This document shows positions 22,261 through 34,825 of a stretch of DNA of 64,000 nucleotides, one piece after another. Both the position numbers and the translations under genes were made by a program. The notes beneath the pieces are model-generated. The model searched no databases and was not told the origin of the DNA. It saw only the letters and a list, made by a program, of their open reading frames with translations. Source of the stretch: Rhabditoides inermis (Eukaryota; Nematoda; Chromadorea; Rhabditida; Rhabditidae); the NCBI GenBank assembly GCA_963966185.1, contig CAWZYM010000066.1, positions 186,001-250,000 on the forward strand, read 5' to 3'. How positions within the stretch are numbered: the stretch's first letter is position 1; the number at the start of each line of letters is the position of its first letter.

Positions 22261-22339
22261 AGAAGTGGAATGAGGTATATAGCCAAAAGTAGCCCTGTAC
22301 GTTTTCGTGCTGGAAACGTATATGGCGTGTAATAAAAAG

Positions 22340-22464
22340 TAACACCGTCCTATCAATTTGGTTAGGATCGGAGAGTGTGGCTCCCCCTCAGCAGTCTCCG
22401 CTACCCACACGAACCTCGCTCCACTTTCAACCATCATCCCACTTCACACAATTCTATCTCTCTT

Positions 22465-22512
<48 letters not shown>

Positions 22513-23112
22513 CGTGGTGGCTCCGAGTGTACTGTGTCTGTCTTCTCTCTCCGGCAGACCACCCACGACGTGCAGACCCCACGGAGAGAACATGTTCGAG
22601 TGGCGGGGATGGTCATGGGTGAGTGCCAATGCAGCAGTCTCCTACACCTAAATGTATCACTAATACCTTCTATGTTTCCCCTCTCTCTCTCCCTCTCTCC
22701 CACCCCCCTCTCGCTTTCTGAATGTCTCCCTATCCAGTCCTCCAGTTGATTGGCTGAGCAGAACAAGAGAGGCGCCCCAGTGGCTCAGCCTGTCAATCGA
22801 TCGGCGGCTCGCTCAGAGGCGCGCTCGCATTAGCATACCAATGACGGCATGGCGAGTCTTCGCGACGCGACACGTGTCCTTTCTCGTCATTTCCAACACC
22901 ATTGGTGAGTTGGGGTGGCTGCTTTTCTCTATTTTCTCTGTTAACTAGATACAGTAACCGCGTCAGTACTACTACAGTAACCGAGGCCACTACCGTATGA
23001 TTAGCTACAGTAACCGGACTTTTCCACAGTATGACCAGTAACTGAGATATACAGTAACCGTAGATCATAGTAATCGGAAACTCACCCTCATGCTTTCAGA
23101 GTGTTGCTGACT
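22340..23112 (+). other. Possible upstream non-coding exons or remnant exons
   Basis: Segments 22558-22619 and 22739-22908 have good splice boundaries (ccggcag|acc; atgg|gtgagt; tccag|tcc; attg|gtgagt). The second encodes a hydrophobic stretch in one frame, but no frame joins the ATG at 23113 without a stop. They may be 5' UTR exons of the downstream gene or part of an unannotated gene. A CT microsatellite is at 22450-22508. 22940-23085 holds a cluster of tacagtaaccg motifs (about six). Confidence 0.35.
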
Positions 23113-23383
23113 ATGGATCAAGATCCAAGCTTTCATAAGGTACGTGAAGTGCGGATATCGATCGATTATCGATCGATATCCACACATGGATATGGATTGA
23201 TGGATTGTCGTGTTTCAGTCGGGCTCGTCCCGCAACCGCGCTCGTGGCTCTGCCTCTTCCAGCTCCCGTTCGAGCCGTTCCCTTCCCTTCGGGGGAGGAT
23301 TCGGTGAGGGACAGGCATCCACACCCAACCAGCCAGCCAGCAACACCGGCACCCCCGGCGGAGACGGCGTGGGAGACACGGTG

Positions 23384-23440
<57 letters not shown>

Positions 23441-23835
23441 GAGGGGGAGGAGGGAGAGAGAGAGTGGGGAGAGGGGGAGAGGGGGAAGAGAGTAACGAGT
23501 ACTGTCTAGTCGTTCTCTCGCTCGTCGGAGCGTGTGGATCGGGCGTCGACATCTGGTCGCGCCATCCACCGCTTCCGCCCCTACCCGCATCGTCGCGCGG
23601 AGGAGCAGGAGCAGGAGCAGGTCGACGAGGTGGGTAGACAGAGGGAGAGAGGGAAGGGGGAAAGGGGGTGAGGGGAAAGAGGGGGGAGGGGAGAGGGAGA
23701 GGAAGATGAAGGGGGAGGGAGAGTAACGACTACTTTTTTCTAGTCGTTCTCTCGCTCGTCGGAGCGTGTGGATAGGGCGTCGACATCTGGTCGCGCCGTC
23801 CACCGCTTCCGCCCCTATCAGCCGCCGCGTCGCAT

Positions 23836-23877
<42 letters not shown>

Positions 23878-25495
23878 CGATGAGGTGGGTAGAGAGAGAG
23901 AGAGAGAGAGAGAGGGGGGAGAGAGATAGTACAATAGTTGATATAAATGGGATATTCGCGCATCAATCAATCGTTACCCGCTGAGAAGGGGGACGGGGAA
24001 AGCAGGGAGTATTGATCGGTTGCAGACGATCGAGTTGCCCAGAGGCAGGCACCGTCCATTGACGGACGCGGTGAGTCCCCTGTTTCCTGTTTCCGTTTGC
24101 CTTGTTGTGTACGTGGTGGAATGATGATGTTGTAGGTGATCCTGGGCCACCTCACGCCCATGTCGACTCCGCCCTACCGCTCCCCGCCCCCTCGCCGTCT
24201 CTCGTCGCCTCTCCTCCAGCTCTCGTCTCCCCGCTTCGACTCTCTCAGTCGCACGGGGGATGACGAGTCTGTGAGCGAGAGGAGGATCGTATCGTGGAGG
24301 ACGGGAGACTGGGGCTCGCACGGAGGCGAGTCCAACTCGTACGACGTCGACGAGTCGCTGCCTCACGGCATGGGCCTCCACGACTCGTCGCAGGAGGGCA
24401 GTGGCAACGCAGTCGCCCCGTCCGCCCCCCGCTCTCCCTCGCCCGACACTGCGCTGTCGCCCACCGCCACCACTACTCAGGTACGCATACCTCCTCTCCC
24501 CCCCCTCTCCTCTCCCTCCCCACCTCTCTTCCTCTCCCCACCTCTCTTCCTCTCCCCCCTCTCTTCCTTCCCTCCCACCTCTCTTCCTCTCCCCACCTCT
24601 CTTCCTCCCCCCCCCCTCTCTTCCTCTCCCTCCCACCTCTCTTCCTCTCCTCATCCTCCCCTTTCAGAGCACTAGTGTGTCTCGTGGAATGGCACGCAGC
24701 CGCAGCGTCTCGAGTGTGCAGGGAGAGGACATGGGGGGACGCGCCGGGCCGCCCTCTGACCCCGCCTCCTCCAGCTCCTCCTCCTCCTCGAGCTCCTCCA
24801 GCTCCTCCTCCTTCTTCTCCTCGGACACGACATCTTCGAGTGATGCGTCAATCGTTCCCACGGTGGGTACACTTTCCATTTCCTGTCTGCTCCTTCTCTT
24901 CCTTCCTTTTCCTCCTCACGTCTGTCTTTTCAGTACTGCTCGTTCGACGTGGTGCAATGGAGGAGGGCTCTGGCGAACGCGGCCAACCCTCGGCACACGG
25001 CCAACGCAGCCGAGACGGCGTGGAACAAGCTGGACGAGAGGCAGCACAAGGCCAAGACGGCGTACGCGATGCGCTCTGTCAACCGGATGGCCGAGAGGCT
25101 GCGCACGCTGCACATCCTCGGACACGCGTACGACGCCCGCCCTCTCTCCTTCTCCACCGTCGGAGCCGCGTGTGCCGTCGTGTCCCTCATGGACAAGGTA
25201 CGCGCCCCTCCACCTCCCTCTCTCCTCTCTCTCTCTCTCTCCCCGCCTACCGTACACCTTCCAGGTGCACGACGCTCGGAACGTGGTGACCGCGAGTGAG
25301 GTGAAGGAGCTGTGTGCTGAGGGTCGCCAGCTGGTGTCGGCTCTGGAGGCGCAGCAGACGGCTGTCTACGAGGCTCTCCTGTCGACGCCGGCCCAGACGC
25401 CGCCGCTCAACCGAGCGAACAGGCCGACCCGCGCAGCCGCCGCCTCCGCCACCGCCGCTCTTCGAAAGGGAGCCGTCTCGGGAGCATACTACTAG
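23113..25495 (+). CDS. Ser/Arg/Pro-rich disordered protein, 509 aa, nine exons
   Basis: Exons: 23113-23139, 23219-23380, 23510-23629, 23744-23884, 24026-24070, 24136-24480, 24668-24862, 24934-25197, 25265-25495. All are phase 0, total 1530 nt. Residues 1-63 are Ser/Arg/Gly rich. Exons 3 and 4 are duplicates encoding SFSRSSERVDRASTSGRA followed by a Gln-Glu run (longer in exon 4). Exon 6 is Ser/Pro rich (SPPPRRLSSPLLQLSSP). Exon 7 ends in a 15-Ser tract. Exons 8-9 encode the only probably folded part, an Ala-rich helical region (ERQHKAKTAYAMRSVNRMAE; SEVKELCAEGRQLVSALEAQ). A nuclear scaffold or RNA-processing role would be guesswork. Codons are strongly G/C-ending. No known domain recognised. 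Confidence 0.75.
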
Positions 25496-26207
25496 AGGTA
25501 CGGTAGATAGGGGAGAAGGTAGTTAGAGAACACGGTAGAAATGGGGTACTGCAGCACACGATGAGGATAGAGGGTGATGATGAGGACATAACGCGCAAGC
25601 AACCCCACAGAGCCAATCAAAACGCATTGACATGACGATAGTAAGAGTAAAAGTGAGTGACTCACTGTCACTGGCCTCCTCCGTGTGAGTGGCGGGTGGG
25701 TGGAGGAAGGATGTCATCCATTCCATCTGGAATCACTTCATATACACCTCTTCCTTACAGGTCCCTCCCCCTCTCATCTACACGTATTGTATCCAGTTTC
25801 TCCTTGTAACGTCTTCGAAGAAAAAAATAAGAAAACCCAAAAAAAGAACAAAATAATCAAAAATCACAAAGTGAGTATACCCTTTTCTTTTTCGTTTGAT
25901 ATTTGATATACTTTCTGACCACATCCTTTTTCAGAAATCTCTCCTTTATTGTATCGCTGTTGTGTCTCATCGCGTCGTCACACATCGACCCACCTTTTAT
26001 CATGTCGCAGGTACTGTAGAGGGGTGGAGCAGGGGTGGAGCAGGGGTACGGTATCCGTTGTTGAGTCGGCCAGAGATATGGGCCTAGCCCCGGGCAAAAC
26101 TCACCCGTTACCACTTTCAATCAACACAACACGTGACTTGTAAAATGATTTATTGCAATTGGAGTAATCTAGAACATTATGAAAACGTAAACTCAACTTG
26201 TTTGTCC
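25496..26207. other. 3' UTR / intergenic region
   Basis: Follows the TAG at 25493-25495. Contains A-rich tracts (25820-25870) and no convincing coding exon. Some ORFs overlap exon-like acceptors at 25930 and 26010 but have no downstream support. Confidence 0.4.
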
Positions 26208-26923
26208 AGGCTGTGTGCCGCCGTCGGGTCTCATCTCTCACTCGCATCTACTCGCTGTCCCGTGGAAGGAGGCGCCGCTGCTCATCCACCGCTGCCCTCG
26301 ACAGCGCGCCCAAACCTGACACGCACCGACAGACTGACTCGTCCAGTGGGTCTCTCTCCTCTCTCTCTCTTTCATCGTCTCCTTCCAGCTCACCCTCTCG
26401 TCTCCCGATGACGTGTGCCCCCTCCCACCCATTCCACTCTCCTCTCTCGACGGGTGGAAGGGAGGCATGCCGACTCGGGGCATCGGAGCACTCACTCGCC
26501 GCTCACTCCACTCACTTCTCCTGGCTGCGGCTGCTTCCGGTCGACCGATTGCAGTGCTGCTCCCTCGACGGGTCGGCCAGCAGCAGGAGGGAAGCGACTC
26601 GCACTCGGCCACAGGTGGGATGCCTCTCTCCTCCTCCTTCCCCTCCTCTCACCCACGCCTTGCAGACTCACCTACTGCAGATGCGCAGCCATTGGTGGGG
26701 TGTCCGGTCGGCGATTCGACTCTCGGCCCCCGACGGTCGGCCGGACTCGCTCCCTCTGCTGCGCGTCTCTGCCCACTCGGATACTCGCCCTCTGCCAGCG
26801 CCGACCCCACACTCACTCGTCAACGGACAGCGACCGGCACACCTGCAATGGAGAACGAGGACTACTACAACACGTGAGTGAGAGAGAAGGAGAGGGGTAG
26901 AGAGATGGGGAGAAGGGAGAAGG

Positions 26924-26972
<49 letters not shown>

Positions 26973-29611
26973 TTCATATGCGGACCCACCTCGGATAGGA
27001 TAGAGACGGAGGGGAGACGTCGAGTCGCCTTATACACTGCCACTGCCTGGACAGAGAGGAAGGAGGGAGGACACACGCACTTGCGACGTCATCGCGCCCC
27101 GCTGAACTACGGTATCAGGTGGGTGCGAGAGAAGGGGAAAGGGGAGGAGGAGTGGGAAAGTGAGTGGGATTCGTTCAGAGTAGAGTACCTGGCGTGCTGA
27201 CTGGAGCTGCCGATCACGAGGCACTAGCATGCGCCAGCAAAGAGAAGAGGCGAATGGAGCAGAAGCTGAAAGAATACATCATTACACATAAGGTACGGTA
27301 GTATGAAAAGGGGGGAGGTAGAGTGGAGGGAAGAGGGAAAGGAGTACGTACATCAATGGTGGTTTGAGGGTAGACACTGCATCGCCGCCTCTACTCGAGA
27401 ACCGCCCACACAAATCGAGGAGGCACCACCTGCACACAACATGGTCAAAGTGTCTGCTCTTTCGACCGTTGCTGCTCATTCGCGAGCCTACGATGCCCAC
27501 TCGAATACACTCCTTAGGTGAGTTTCTCATCTTTTTCCACTAGCCATATTGTCTACAGTAACTTTCTCCTCTCTCTCTCTCTCATCCTCTCCTTCGCAGA
27601 TTCGCGCCTACCTCGGTAATCTTGCAGTAACCATTCGGACGCACCTCTGGTCGCGTGGAAGAGGGACTCGCCGATGCATGTGCCGTCAACCGGCAGCCGG
27701 ACCAGCGTTGGAGACGAGTTGCCTGGCTACAAAAAAGAGGTGAGTGAAGGAGGGGGACGGGGAGAGGGAAGAACGTTACAGTGTGCGAACGCACCACTTA
27801 GATGTGCGAGTTGGCTGATGCATGCAGCCTTCCTGCTCGAGCTCGATGGTCGACGCACACCTACTCTCCGCCGCACACCCACTCTCCGCGCTCCGCCGTC
27901 GACAGTCGGCCCCTCCCTCCGCCTCTGTGCCCGCTCTGACGGCCGCCTCGTCGCCGCTGCATCTCCTCCTCCTCCTCTCTTCCACGGTCGACTCGACCGG
28001 AGAGCAGCTGCAATGGACACACGTCAATCCGAAGGACTGTGAGTGGTGGGCGAGAGAGAGAGAGAGAAAGAAAGAGAGGGGGGAGTGAGAGGGGATCACA
28101 GAAATAGAGGTGGGAATGATAATCCTAATCATCGCAGGACTAACGTTGTGTAGCTGTGTGCCAGCTGATCGTCCACTTACCTGGATAGGCGCACTGTGGA
28201 TAGGATGGGATGTGGATAGGCGAATAGGCGCACATCGCGTTCTACGGAGAGGACTCCAGTGACCACTCATCTCAAACGAGCGCCCTTGAATACAGAAACG
28301 GTACGATAGTGAGAGTGAGAGTGGGAAGAGGATAAGGAGAGGATACGTAAGTGATCTCCTTCATTCAGGCGATCAAGTGCACGATTCGCTAGCACACAGT
28401 CACTACTCTATCAAAGCCGAGATGAAGGAGTCTGCTGATAGGTACGGTAAGATGGGGAGACGGACTCACCTCTCTTGCCTTCCAGACTGCCTGCGAGCCA
28501 CGCCCACGCCTTATGTGCCCGCTTTGTTGGACCAGCGTGGGAGGCTCAGCATGTGTGCCTGCAACGTAGAGGTGAGTGGTGAGAGAGAGAGAGAGAGAGA
28601 GAGGGGGAGGGGGAGAGAGGGAGGGAGTGAGGGAGGGAGGGGTATGGTAATCTTGCAGTAACCATTCGAACGCACCTCTGGTCGCGTGGAAGAGGGACTC
28701 GCCGATGCCCGCATGTGCCGTCAACCGGCAGCCGGACCAGCGTTGAAGACGAGTTGCCCGGCTACAAAAAAGAGGTGAGTGAAGGAGGGGGACGGGGAGA
28801 GGGAAGAACGTTACAGTGTGCGAACGCACCACTTAGATGTGCGAGTTGGCTGATGCATGCAGCCTTCCTGCTCGAGCTCGATGGTCGACGCACACCTACT
28901 CTCCGCCGCACACCCACTCTCCGCGCTCCGCCGTCGACAGTCGGCCCCTCCCTCCGCCTCTGTGCCCGCTCTGACGGCCGCCTCGTCGCCGCTGCATCTC
29001 CTCCTCCTCCTCTCTTCCACGGTCGACTCGACCGGAGAGCAGCTGCAATGGACACACGTCAATCCGAAGGACTGTGAGTGGTGGGCGAGAGAGAGAGAGA
29101 GAAAGAAAGAGAGGGGGGAGTGAGAGGGGATCACAGAAATAGAGGTGGGAATGATAATCCTAATCATCGCAGGACTAACGTTGTGTAGCTGTGTGCCAGC
29201 TGATCGTCCACTTACCTGGATAGGCGCACTGTGGATAGGATGGGATGTGGATAGGCGAATAGGCGCACATCGCGTTCTACGGAGAGGACTCCAGTGACCA
29301 CTCATCTCAAACGAGCGCCCTTGAATACAGAAACGGTACGATAGTGAGAGTGAGAGTGGGAAGAGGATAAGGAGAGGATACGTAAGTGATCTCCTTCATT
29401 CAGGCGATCAAGTGCACGATTCGCTAGCACACAGTCACTACTCTATCAAAGCCGAGATGAAGGAGTCTGCTGATAGGTACGGTAAGATGGGGAGACGGAC
29501 TCACCTCTCTTGCCTTCCAGACTGCCTGCGAGCCACGCCCACGCCTTATGTGCCCGCTTTGTTGGACCAGCGTGGGAGGCTCAGCATGTGTGCCTGCAAC
29601 GTAGAGGTGAG

Positions 29612-29649
<38 letters not shown>

Positions 29650-32600
29650 AGGGGGAGAGAGGGAGGGAGGGAGGGAGGGAGGGGTATGGTAATCTTGCAG
29701 TAACCATTCGAACGCACCTCTGGTCGCGTGGAAGAGGGACTCGCCGATGCCCGCATGTGCCGTCAACCGGCAGCCGGACCAGCGTTGGAGACGAGTTGCC
29801 CGGCTACAAAAAGAGGTGAGTGAAGGAGGGGGGACGGGGAGAGGGAAGAACGTTACAGTGTGCGAACGCACCACTTAGATGTGCGAGTTGGCTGATGCAT
29901 GCAGCCTTCCTGCTCGAGCTCGATGGTCGACGCACACCTACTCTCCGCCGCACACCCACTCTCCGCGCTCCGCCGTCGACAGTCGGCCCCTCCCTCCGCC
30001 TCTGTGCCCGCTCTGACGGCCGCCTCGTCGCCGCTGCATCTCCTCCTCCTCCTCTCTTCCACGGTCGACTCGACCGGAGAGCAGCTGCAATGGACACACG
30101 TCAATCCGAAGGACTGTGAGTGGTGGGCGAGAGAGAGAGAGAGAAAGAAAGAGAGGGGGGAGTGAGAGGGGATCACAGAAATAGAGGTGGGAATGATAAT
30201 CCTAATCATCGCAGGACTAACGTTGTGTAGCTGTGTGCCAGCTGATCGTCCACTTACCTGGATAGGCGCACTGTGGATAGGATGGGATGTGGATAGGCGA
30301 ATAGGCGCACATCGCGTTCTACGGAGAGGACTCCAGTGACCACTCATCTCAAACGAGCGCCCTTGAATACAGAAACGGTACGATAGTGAGAGTGAGAGTG
30401 GGAAGAGGATAAGGAGAGGATACGTAAGTGATCTCCTTCATTCAGGCGATCAAGTGCACGATTCGCTAGCACACAGTCACTACTCTATCAAAGCCGAGAT
30501 GAAGGAGTCTGCTGATAGGTACGGTAAGATGGGGAGACGGACTCACCTCTCTTGCCTTCCAGACTGCCTGCGAGCCACGCCCACGCCTTATGTGCCCGCT
30601 TTGTTGGACCAGCGTGGGAGGCTCAGCATGTGTGCCTGCAACGTAGAGGTGAGTGGTGAGAGAGAGAGAGAGAGAGAGAGAGGGGGGAGGGGGGAGAGAG
30701 GGAGGGAGGGAGGGAGGGAGGGGTATGGTAATCTTGCAGTAACCATTCGAACGCACCTCTGGTCGCGTGGAAGAGGGACTCGCCGATGCCCGCATGTGCC
30801 GTCAACCGGCAGCCGGACCAGCGTTGGAGACGAGTTGCCCGGCTACAAAAAAGAGGTGAGTGAAGGAGGGGGACGGGGAGAGGGAAGAACGTTACAGTGT
30901 GCGAACGCACCACTTAGATGTGCGAGTTGGCTGATGCATGCAGCCTTCCTGCTCGAGCTCGATGGTCGACGCACACCTACTCTCCGCCGCGCACCCACTC
31001 TCCGCGCTCCGCCGTCGACAGTCGGCCCCTCCCTCCGCCTCTGTGCCCGCTCTGACGGCCGCCTCGTCGCCGCTGCATCTCCTCCTCCTCCTCTCTTCCA
31101 CGGTCGACTCGACCGGAGAGCAGCTGCAATGGACACACGTCAATTTGTGATCGGCGTACGGAATAACAGAGGTGGGAGAGAGAGGGATGGAGGGAGGGAG
31201 GGAGGGAGGGAGATGACCCACCGCTTATGCAGGACGGATCCATGCTCGACTGCTTCGGACTCCGGAGGCTTCACGGCGCTCGCTGACGCTGACTGATCTA
31301 TACGTGAGTGTTTTCATATTCATTTCGGAACACAACGCGAGCTTGCGTTTGAGTGCATTAATATATGTACGCGGAACGAGGTGATAACAGAGATATGTCA
31401 AGTGACATGTGCCGTCGGTACTTGTCAATTGTACTGGGAATGCTGTTTTTAAACATCGAACACGCACACATAGGAAATGGACGAATGGGGAAATGTTTTA
31501 GAATGAGCGTTATCCAGGTTGATGGATGTAACAGTAGAAGTGGGTGGACCGCAGGGATCTAGTTACCAGTTACCATCAGTTCGTTTCAGGAGAAAGAATG
31601 ACTACGACGAATCTACATAAATAAAGGAGATAAAAAAAGAAAGAAAACGCTACAAAAGAAGACGCTGCCAGAAGAATCTAGAAGACAATGAACACAAAAA
31701 AAAACGAAAGAAAAGAAGAAAAAGAAAGAAGTGCCGTCGCCGACATACGAGGTGCGCGCTATTCTCCCATGCCTTCTTCTCTCTCCACAATGATACTGTT
31801 TAGACTGTTGTATGCTGCGATTTGTGGTTCGCGCAAAGGACAATAGGAGGAAAAAGAATAAAGATCATCAACGAATACACTGATGGGGACAATTTCAACA
31901 CGGTACGATCCCCGCACCTTTGTCCACCATACAGTACCTTTCAGTCGCCCGGCCGTTCTCTCTGGAAGTGGCTTCGGAGGAAGTCCCAGCCGCCTTTCGG
32001 CTGCCGAGGCGGGGAAGCAGTCAACTGTGAGTCGCCCCTCTATCTATCCCCTCTCACTGCTCCCTTTCAGTTGGAGACTGTCCCCCCCCCGAAGCGGAGC
32101 CCCGATCAGCCGGCCCGCACTTATGAAAAAGACAGCCAGTACTCTCACGGGTACGGCTCATGTGAGGGAAGGATGGGATGGGAGTGGAAAGAAGCCATGG
32201 GGGCCAAGTGAGAGAGCGTGGGTTGGGGGACGCGCGTCGGACCTGCGACGGCGGGCGTCGCGACTTCGGTCGCACGAACACCCCCACTCATTCACAGTCG
32301 GGTCTGTTCCGTTTGCATGGGGTAGCATGCAAAGGGGGCAGACTCGACCGAGTGGGGGTAGAAGGACGAGGCACACCCGCACTCTTCCACCCTATGAAGG
32401 TACAGGAAGGGATGTCATTAAAAATCATGCAATCACTCGTTCAGACAAATCAATCCAAGTACCTCGTCATTCTCAATATCTCAACAATAAAATTTACTGC
32501 AACTGTCTGGATGGGAAAGGTACGGTGAATTCGCCGATTTCAAAATACAGTAATCCTTTAGACGATCTACATACTCCAAGGTTCCGCAATCATATGAAGA

Positions 32601-32923
32601 TTCCCATCCGGACGCGGATCCAACCCGTATCCGTGGCTTGAGAGGGCCTAGAGGTGGGGAGAGAGAGGGAGAGAGAGGGAGAGGGGAGGAAAGGACTGGG
32701 AGAGAGAGGGAGAGAGGGGGATGGGGAGTGTAACTCACACTGACTCCTCCGACGGGAGGAGAGAGTAACCTTGTGTATTTCAGCAGGCGTGAGGGAGCTC
32801 GCGCTCTCTCGCACGGGCAGACAGCACTCAGGCTGGATGCCAGCACTGTCACTGTTGGAGTGACAGCGCAGGACTACCAACAGATGAGCAGTCTCCATAC
32901 CAGGTAGGGGGAGAAGAGAGAGA

Positions 32924-32970
<47 letters not shown>

Positions 32971-34787
32971 GGGGAAGGGGGAAGAATAAGTTAACTGTCG
33001 TTTCACAGGCCTCCACGTGCAAAACCGGGGTCTACACGTTTTAAATCTGGGGAGGTGCTCGCAGCTCAGCTGCAGTTATGGGGACTCTTCCAATGGTGAG
33101 AGACGGGTTCATCTACTCATAGCTATCATGTGTGTTCAGTGTCCTCTGGCCGCTCTGAAAGTGGCTCCTCTGGAGTCCCAGCCTCTCTTGGCTGCCGTGG
33201 CAGGGATGGATTCGAAGGTCCGTCCGCTCCCTCATCTCACTCTGTAAATTCTCTTGCAGTGACTCGTCTTTCTGACGACGCCTCTCGATGCCCGCTCCAT
33301 CCCTGCCCATTGGCTCGTCTCCCGACACGAGCCACGCAACAGGGACACCCATGACTGGAGGAGCCTCCGCCGCGCGCCCCACTCACTCACAGAGAGGGAA
33401 GGCGGAGGCAGAGGGCACACTCAACAGAGAGGTGGGGAGGGAGTAAGGGAGTTGCAGGGGGTTGACAGAGAAGGAGGAGGAGAGAGAGGGGAGAGATGAA
33501 GAGAAGAGGAATGGAAGGGGAAATGAGAGATGACTGAACCATCTTTCAGTGGTAGCCCGTCATGGAAGGGACGTGCTGCCAGCGCGTTCAAAATCATTTG
33601 TGGATCAAATCCACAAATGAAATCATCAATTGTTCATTCCCGAATGACAGCATATATCAGTGACAGTGAGTTACTCTATCACCTCTTTCTTATCTAATCC
33701 TCCATTTCAGATTAATCGATATGCTGCGAGAAATACGAAAACCAATCAAAAGAAATCGAAAGGAAACTGAACACGTGAGAAGCTTATCCTGATTTCTTGT
33801 TCAAGATTCAAATGTGTCCTTCTAGATCCTTCTAGACCATTCGGACGCACCTCTGGTCGCGTGGAACAGGGACTCGCCGATGCCCGCATGTGCCGTCAAC
33901 CGGCAGCCGGACCAGCGTGGGAGACGAGTTGCCTGGCTACAAAAAAGAGGTGAGTGAAGGAGGGGGACGGGGAGAGGGAAGAACGTTACAGTGTGCGAAC
34001 GCACCACTTAGATGTGCGAGTTGGCTGATGCATGCAGCCTTCCTGCTCGAGCTCGATGGTCGACGCACACCTACTCTCCGCCGCACACCCACTCTCCGCG
34101 CTCCGCCGTCGACAGTGGGCCCCTCCCTCCGCCTCTGTGCCCGCTCTGACGGCCGCCTCGTCGCCGCTGCATCTCCTCCTCCTCCTCTCTTCCACGGTCG
34201 ACTCGACCGGAGAGCAGCTGCAATGGACACACGTCAATCCGAAGGACTGTGAGTGGTGGGCGAGAGAGAGAGAGAGAGAAGAAAGAGAGGGGGGAGTGAG
34301 AGGGGATCACAGAAATAGAGGTGGGAATGATAATCCTAATCATCGCAGGACTAACGTTGTGTAGCTGTGTGCCAGCTGATCGTCCACTTACCTGGATAGG
34401 CGCACTGTGGATAGGATGGGATGTGGATAGGCGAATAGGCGCACATCGCGTTCTACGGAGAGGACTCCAGTGACCACTCATCTCAAACGAGCGCCCTTGA
34501 ATACAGAAACGGTACGATAGTGAGAGTGAGAGTGGGAAGAGGATAAGGAGAGGATACGTAAGTGATCTCCTTCATTCAGGCGATCAAGTGCACGATTCGC
34601 TAGCACACAGTCACTACTCTATCAAAGCCGAGATGAAGGAGTCTGCTGATAGGTACGGTAAGATGGGGAGACGGACTCACCTCTCTTGCCTTCCAGACTG
34701 CCTGCGAGCCACGCCCACGCCTTATGTGCCCGCTTTGTTGGACCAGCGTGGGAGGCTCAGCATGTGTGCCTGCAACGTAGAGGTGAG

Positions 34788-34825
<38 letters not shown>

